From Candidatus Bathyarchaeota archaeon (GTDB lineage: Archaea; Thermoproteota; Bathyarchaeia; Bathyarchaeales; Bathycorpusculaceae): DNA of 64,000 nt. The position numbers and the translations under genes are program-made. Where the stretch lies: positions 1-64,000 of the forward strand of contig JANXET010000004.1 in assembly GCA_025058315.1 (NCBI GenBank). The letters run 5' to 3'. Under the pieces are notes generated by a model. The model was not told the origin of the DNA and made no database searches. It saw only the letters and a list, made by a program, of their open reading frames with translations. Shown piece by piece: positions 60,911 to 64,000 of the stretch. Position 1 is the first letter of the stretch, and every line of letters starts with the position of its first letter.

Positions 60911-62017
60911 TTATTCTACGGATATCTCTGCTCTCAACCCGGCCTCAGGATACGGGAATACATGGGCATTTTCGGGGCGAAAGCTCACTATAACCTTTTC
61001 TCCTGTAGTGAACCATTCGCATGTCAACGATGGTGTGACTACTAAAACGGTGTCCTGATTTTCAAGTTCAACTTCGTATCTTATTGTTGTGCCCTCAAAA
61101 GTGACCCTCTTTATTATTCCATTAAATAGGTTGGCTTCGCCTGATCTTCCATGCCTCTGCATGGTTAACGTTTCGGGTTTTATAGCTAGAACAACCCTAT
61201 CTCCCACGTTCATGCCTCTATTTATCGCTTTAAACCTTAATCCTCCGCGCAGCTCAATCACGGCTGCTTCACCTTTAGCCTCAATAATATAGCCCTCGAG
61301 GAAGTTTGACCCTCCTATGAAGTTGGCAACGAAGAGGTTCTTTGGGTTAGTGTAAAGCTCTTGCGGTGTGCCTACTTGCAGTATTTTACCTTTCCGCATC
61401 ACCGCTATTCTATCGGACATCGCCATAGCCTCCGCCTGGTCATGAGTTACATGTATGGCTGTTAACTCCAGATCTTTCGCCATCCTCCTAATTTCATATC
61501 TTAACTCGTTTCTAACCTTGGCGTCTAACTGTCCAAGGGGCTCGTCGAGAAGCAGAATCTTCGCTCCTGCTGCCAGCGCCCTGGCGACGGCAAGCCTCTG
61601 CATCATGCCTCCGCTTAGCTCGTTAGGATAGGCGTCTAAACGCTCATGCAGCCTAACCATCTCTAGAACCTCATGTCCTATTCTATTCGCCCTTGTCATG
61701 TCGTAACCCTTTATCCTAGGTCCATAAATCACGTTTTCCCAGACATTCATATGTGGAAAAAGCGCGAAAGTTTGGAATACAAATCCAATGTCCCTGTCTT
61801 CCGGGGGAGCGTCATTTACAAGTTTGTCGCCGATGTAGATTTCCCCGCTGTCCGGCTTGATTAGACCCGCAATAAGCCTTAGAAGGGTGGTTTTACCACA
61901 TCCACTTGGCCCAAGCAGGGAGAAGTATTCCCTATCGCGTATGTGGAGGCTGATGTTGTCCACTGCCACAACATTGCCGAACTTCTTAGTGACGTTGACT
62001 AGGCGGACATCAGGCAT
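60911..62017 (-). CDS. ABC importer ATPase (PotA/FbpC class) with TOBE domain
   Basis: The 368-residue protein has Walker A GPSGCGKTT (36-44), FQTFALFPHMNVWENV (Q loop), signature ELSGGMMQRLAVARAL, Walker B ILLLDEPLGQLD and the switch histidine VTHDQAEAMAM. The C-terminal 130 residues form the TOBE-type regulatory domain (VFEG-type strand FEGTTIRYEVELENQD). It energises the permease encoded 50 bases upstream at 62068-63741. Substrate class could be thiamine, iron(III), putrescine or an oxyanion; no binding protein is adjacent to decide. Confidence 0.9.
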   Translation of the reverse strand: MPDVRLVNVTKKFGNVVAVDNISLHIRDREYFSLLGPSGCGKTTLLRLIAGLIKPDSGEIYIGDKLVNDAPPEDRDIGFVFQTFALFPHMNVWENVIYGPRIKGYDMTRANRIGHEVLEMVRLHERLDAYPNELSGGMMQRLAVARALAAGAKILLLDEPLGQLDAKVRNELRYEIRRMAKDLELTAIHVTHDQAEAMAMSDRIAVMRKGKILQVGTPQELYTNPKNLFVANFIGGSNFLEGYIIEAKGEAAVIELRGGLRFKAINRGMNVGDRVVLAIKPETLTMQRHGRSGEANLFNGIIKRVTFEGTTIRYEVELENQDTVLVVTPSLTCEWFTTGEKVIVSFRPENAHVFPYPEAGLRAEISVE

Positions 62018-62067
62018 GAAGCGTGCACACCTCCATTGTTTGGCCCTGCACTTTAAGCTCCATCATG

Positions 62068-63741
62068 CTAATATCTTCCTTTACCTCTAACGATAAGTCT
62101 CAGGGTCAACAGGATTACGAAGGAAATAACTATTAGGAAACCGCAGCCTAATCCTACTTCTGCAGGTGAAACGGGGATTCCCCCCTTAACCCAGTTCACA
62201 AGCACCACTGGGGCAGTTTTAAGGTCTGTAACGGCCAATGTGGCTCCAGTTTCACTCACGCTTCTGGTGAAGACTATTATTGCGCCGGAGAAAAGCGAAT
62301 ACTTTGTTAACGGGAATATTATTGTCCTGAAAACCCCGAAGGGCTTAGCGCCTAAAGTTCGTGAAGCTTCCTCAAGCTCTACGGATATCCTTTCTATGGC
62401 CGCGGCCATGGAACGCACGAAATAGGGATATGTTATTGCCATGTGGGCAAAAATTAGAAGCCAAATCTCCGGCACATAGGCTAAAGTCTCCTTCCAGAAG
62501 AATCTGAGAGAAGCTCCTAAGGCCACTGACGGGATTATTATTGGAATGTCAACGAGAATGTTGAGGATGGATGAGGACTTGCCCAGCCTCTTCCGGGCGA
62601 CAACAACAGCCATGGGCAGACCTATTATAATATCAAGAATCGTCACAATAACTCCCACAGAATAGGATCGGGCAATGCTTTCCCAGTAATCATTCCATGG
62701 CGGCGCCCCAGTTAAAGCCTTTGGAAAACTTTCTGTGAATAATGCTTCCACAGCCGGAAGCGCCACAAACAGGGACGGTATAATTACAATTAGAAAGAAT
62801 ATAGCGAGGGTTATAGCGTTTCTCGTTATGACGGCTTTGGAATAGCTGAGCTTTCTTTCAGTAGTTGGCCACGTTCTTTGAAAAGACAACCTGAACCTAG
62901 TTCCCATGAAACGTATCGCAGCGAATATGATGCATGAAAGGGCTATGAGCAGGATGCTTGCGAATGCTGCCGCGCCCTCATATTCTGCTTGGCTGACAAG
63001 CGGCGGACTGGCGGAGTAGGCGTTTTTCATGTTCTGTATGAAGACGGCGCCGTTCTCGAAGGCTTTCCCCGCAACCATCATGGTTGCCCCAGTTTCCGAA
63101 AGGGATCTTGCGAACGCCAGTGTGAAAGCAGCTATGATGGAGGGTTTGATTATTTCAAGAGTAACCGTCCTAACAGCGGTGATCGGCGGTGCACCTAATG
63201 TTCTGGAAGCAAGTTCATACTCCATCTTATAGTCTAAAAGTGCACCTACAAGCACTCTCACCACCACGGGGAAGGAGAACGCGAAATGGAGAAGAGCCAC
63301 AAGAAGTATGCCTGGAGGAATAACGGATCCATCAAAAAAGGCGGATAGACCCGCAGGTTCACTCCAAAAAAGGAGAAGCGAGTATCCAAGCACTGCCGTA
63401 GGCACGATGAAGGGTAAATCTGCAATGGTGTCAAGCACATTTAACCATTTAGACTTTCCTCTTGCAATAAGCCAAGCCATAGGGAGCCCTGCAACCAAAT
63501 TAAGGACTGAAACAATTAGCGCTATTATTAGGGAGTTGGCTATTGCGGTAAGGGCGCGGGATACAATTTCACTTTTGCCCAGAACCCCATACATGGCTCC
63601 GCTTTTTATCACCACGCCGAGAAGTGGAGGCAGCAATATCAACGTGAAAAAGGCGATCAACGCAGACACGTAGATTCCATGTCTCACAGAAGATCTTGAG
63701 GAAAGCCTGTCAACGGCTATTGTTAATTTTTTCCAACGCAA
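62068..63741 (-). CDS. ABC importer permease with two fused membrane domains (ThiP/FbpB type)
   Basis: The 557-residue protein contains two complete binding-protein-dependent permease domains in tandem, each with about six helices and an EAA loop. The first loop reads YELASRTLGAPPITAVRTVT (about 176-195), the second LEEASRTLGAKPFGVFRTII (about 455-475). Fused permeases of this kind serve iron(III) and thiamine uptake systems. The start is a TTG at 63741; no ATG fits better. The partner ATPase follows; the binding protein is not in the window. Confidence 0.9.
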   Translation of the reverse strand: MRWKKLTIAVDRLSSRSSVRHGIYVSALIAFFTLILLPPLLGVVIKSGAMYGVLGKSEIVSRALTAIANSLIIALIVSVLNLVAGLPMAWLIARGKSKWLNVLDTIADLPFIVPTAVLGYSLLLFWSEPAGLSAFFDGSVIPPGILLVALLHFAFSFPVVVRVLVGALLDYKMEYELASRTLGAPPITAVRTVTLEIIKPSIIAAFTLAFARSLSETGATMMVAGKAFENGAVFIQNMKNAYSASPPLVSQAEYEGAAAFASILLIALSCIIFAAIRFMGTRFRLSFQRTWPTTERKLSYSKAVITRNAITLAIFFLIVIIPSLFVALPAVEALFTESFPKALTGAPPWNDYWESIARSYSVGVIVTILDIIIGLPMAVVVARKRLGKSSSILNILVDIPIIIPSVALGASLRFFWKETLAYVPEIWLLIFAHMAITYPYFVRSMAAAIERISVELEEASRTLGAKPFGVFRTIIFPLTKYSLFSGAIIVFTRSVSETGATLAVTDLKTAPVVLVNWVKGGIPVSPAEVGLGCGFLIVISFVILLTLRLIVRGKGRY

Positions 63742-63865
63742 AGTTTTCAGCCTATTTTTTAGGCCTGTTTTTTCGTTCTTCCATTATCGCTTCAGCTGAT
63801 AAGTTTTCCGCATAACTAGAAGCCTATCGTGTGGAGCTACCGGCGTATTTGACAGGTGACCTGTT

Positions 63866-63932
63866 TGTCAGTTCGCCCGTCGTGAGTCACATCATCGCTG
63901 CAGCGCTCTATTGACTCTCCGATTCATCATCC
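63866..63932 (-). ncRNA. Possible C/D box guide RNA
   Basis: In the 259-base gap before the window edge, the minus strand has ATGATGA (63924-63930, box C-like), CTGC (63899-63902, weak D'), ATGATG (63890-63896, C'-like) and CTGA (63868-63871, box D), in the right order. Spacers of about 17-20 bases are longer than the usual 12, and D' is imperfect, so this is only a candidate. No protein-coding gene is seen in 63742-64000. Confidence 0.25.
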
Positions 63933-64000
63933 AAATCTATGATTCTATAACAGGTTCTTAAGGCTTCCCATGAGTCATGATGCTACATGAAAGGTAAAGC

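Noticed and set aside
1-64000. CRISPR arrays, intact insertion sequences or inteins
   Set aside because: No spaced direct repeats, no intact transposase, and the usual intein hosts here (ribonucleotide reductase, topoisomerase) run through their conserved motifs without insertions.

Overview
The window is archaeal chromosome with a TACK-type gene set, most likely a Bathyarchaeia-like lineage. The evidence is TFB, archaeal PheS/PheT, archaeal TyrRS and TrpRS, sn-glycerol-1-phosphate dehydrogenase (archaeal lipids), proteasome beta next to KH/beta-CASP nuclease (FttA/aCPSF1), LSm followed by eL37, aIF1, archaeal SepF, Mre11/Rad50 and a lone 5S rRNA gene. Several traits narrow it: a eukaryotic-type topoisomerase IB, a tRNA-Trp interrupted by two introns, an AN1 zinc finger on a site-2 protease, and a small protein that reads as ribosomal protein eL22. 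The assignment to a lineage is inference; no 16S rRNA gene is present. Genes are densely packed on both strands, with archaeal TATA boxes and frequent TTG/GTG starts.

Layout. 1-1405: UPF0200 kinase-like gene (cut by the window edge), UPF0201 RNA-binding gene, and a decayed COG1236 nuclease. 1379-7745: a minus-strand block holding a toprim protein and all the aromatic aminoacyl-tRNA synthetases (Tyr, Phe beta, Phe alpha, Trp), with a GC-rich structured RNA candidate between tyrS and pheT. 7900-13914: flavin reductase-like protein, UPF0173 hydrolase, methionine aminopeptidase, a membrane pair, a small metallopeptidase and topoisomerase IB. 13984-15685: an FrhB-like iron-sulfur flavoprotein fused to CBS domains, then 5S rRNA on the minus strand. 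15788-21630: an unusual cluster of two nucleotidyltransferase-like proteins, a metallophosphoesterase, an amino-acid permease and a membrane protein. 21790-24459: tRNA-Trp, an MFS transporter and a TRAM/OB/TRAM gene trio. 24700-30624: ABC ATPase, large surface protein, FtsX-like permease, and a convergent Yip1-like membrane protein.

30670-33374: a mevalonate-type pair, HMG-CoA synthase fused to its DUF35 partner and a thiolase-fold protein lacking the usual catalytic residues. 33455-40219: winged-helix protein, peroxiredoxin, isocitrate dehydrogenase, small proteins, nicotinate phosphoribosyltransferase and B12-dependent ribonucleotide reductase. 40374-43360: aIF1, zinc ribbon, TFB, tRNA-Gln and a gene-poor stretch with decayed fragments, including a second piece of TFB. 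43378-48846: HtrA-like protease, MFS transporter, FKBP isomerase, egsA and an ABC binding protein. 48998-53123: proteasome beta, FttA, SepF, PUA protein, LSm and eL37. 53120-60049: hypothetical protein, HAD phosphatase, uS10, AN1-S2P protease, Mre11-Rad50 and a fumarylacetoacetate hydrolase-family enzyme. 60237-63741: hypothetical protein, eL22-like protein and an ABC importer (ATPase plus double-domain permease).

Most of the window is housekeeping: translation, RNA turnover, repair, lipid and NAD synthesis. The most unusual items are the eL22-like protein, the grouped aromatic synthetases with their embedded RNA, the two-intron tRNA-Trp, the DUF35-HMGS fusion beside a catalytically altered thiolase, and the nucleotidyltransferase/phosphoesterase/permease cluster. 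Two well-conserved genes (topoisomerase IB and the ABC ATPase at 24.7 kb) have no canonical in-frame start codon. No CRISPR array, intact insertion sequence or prophage was seen.
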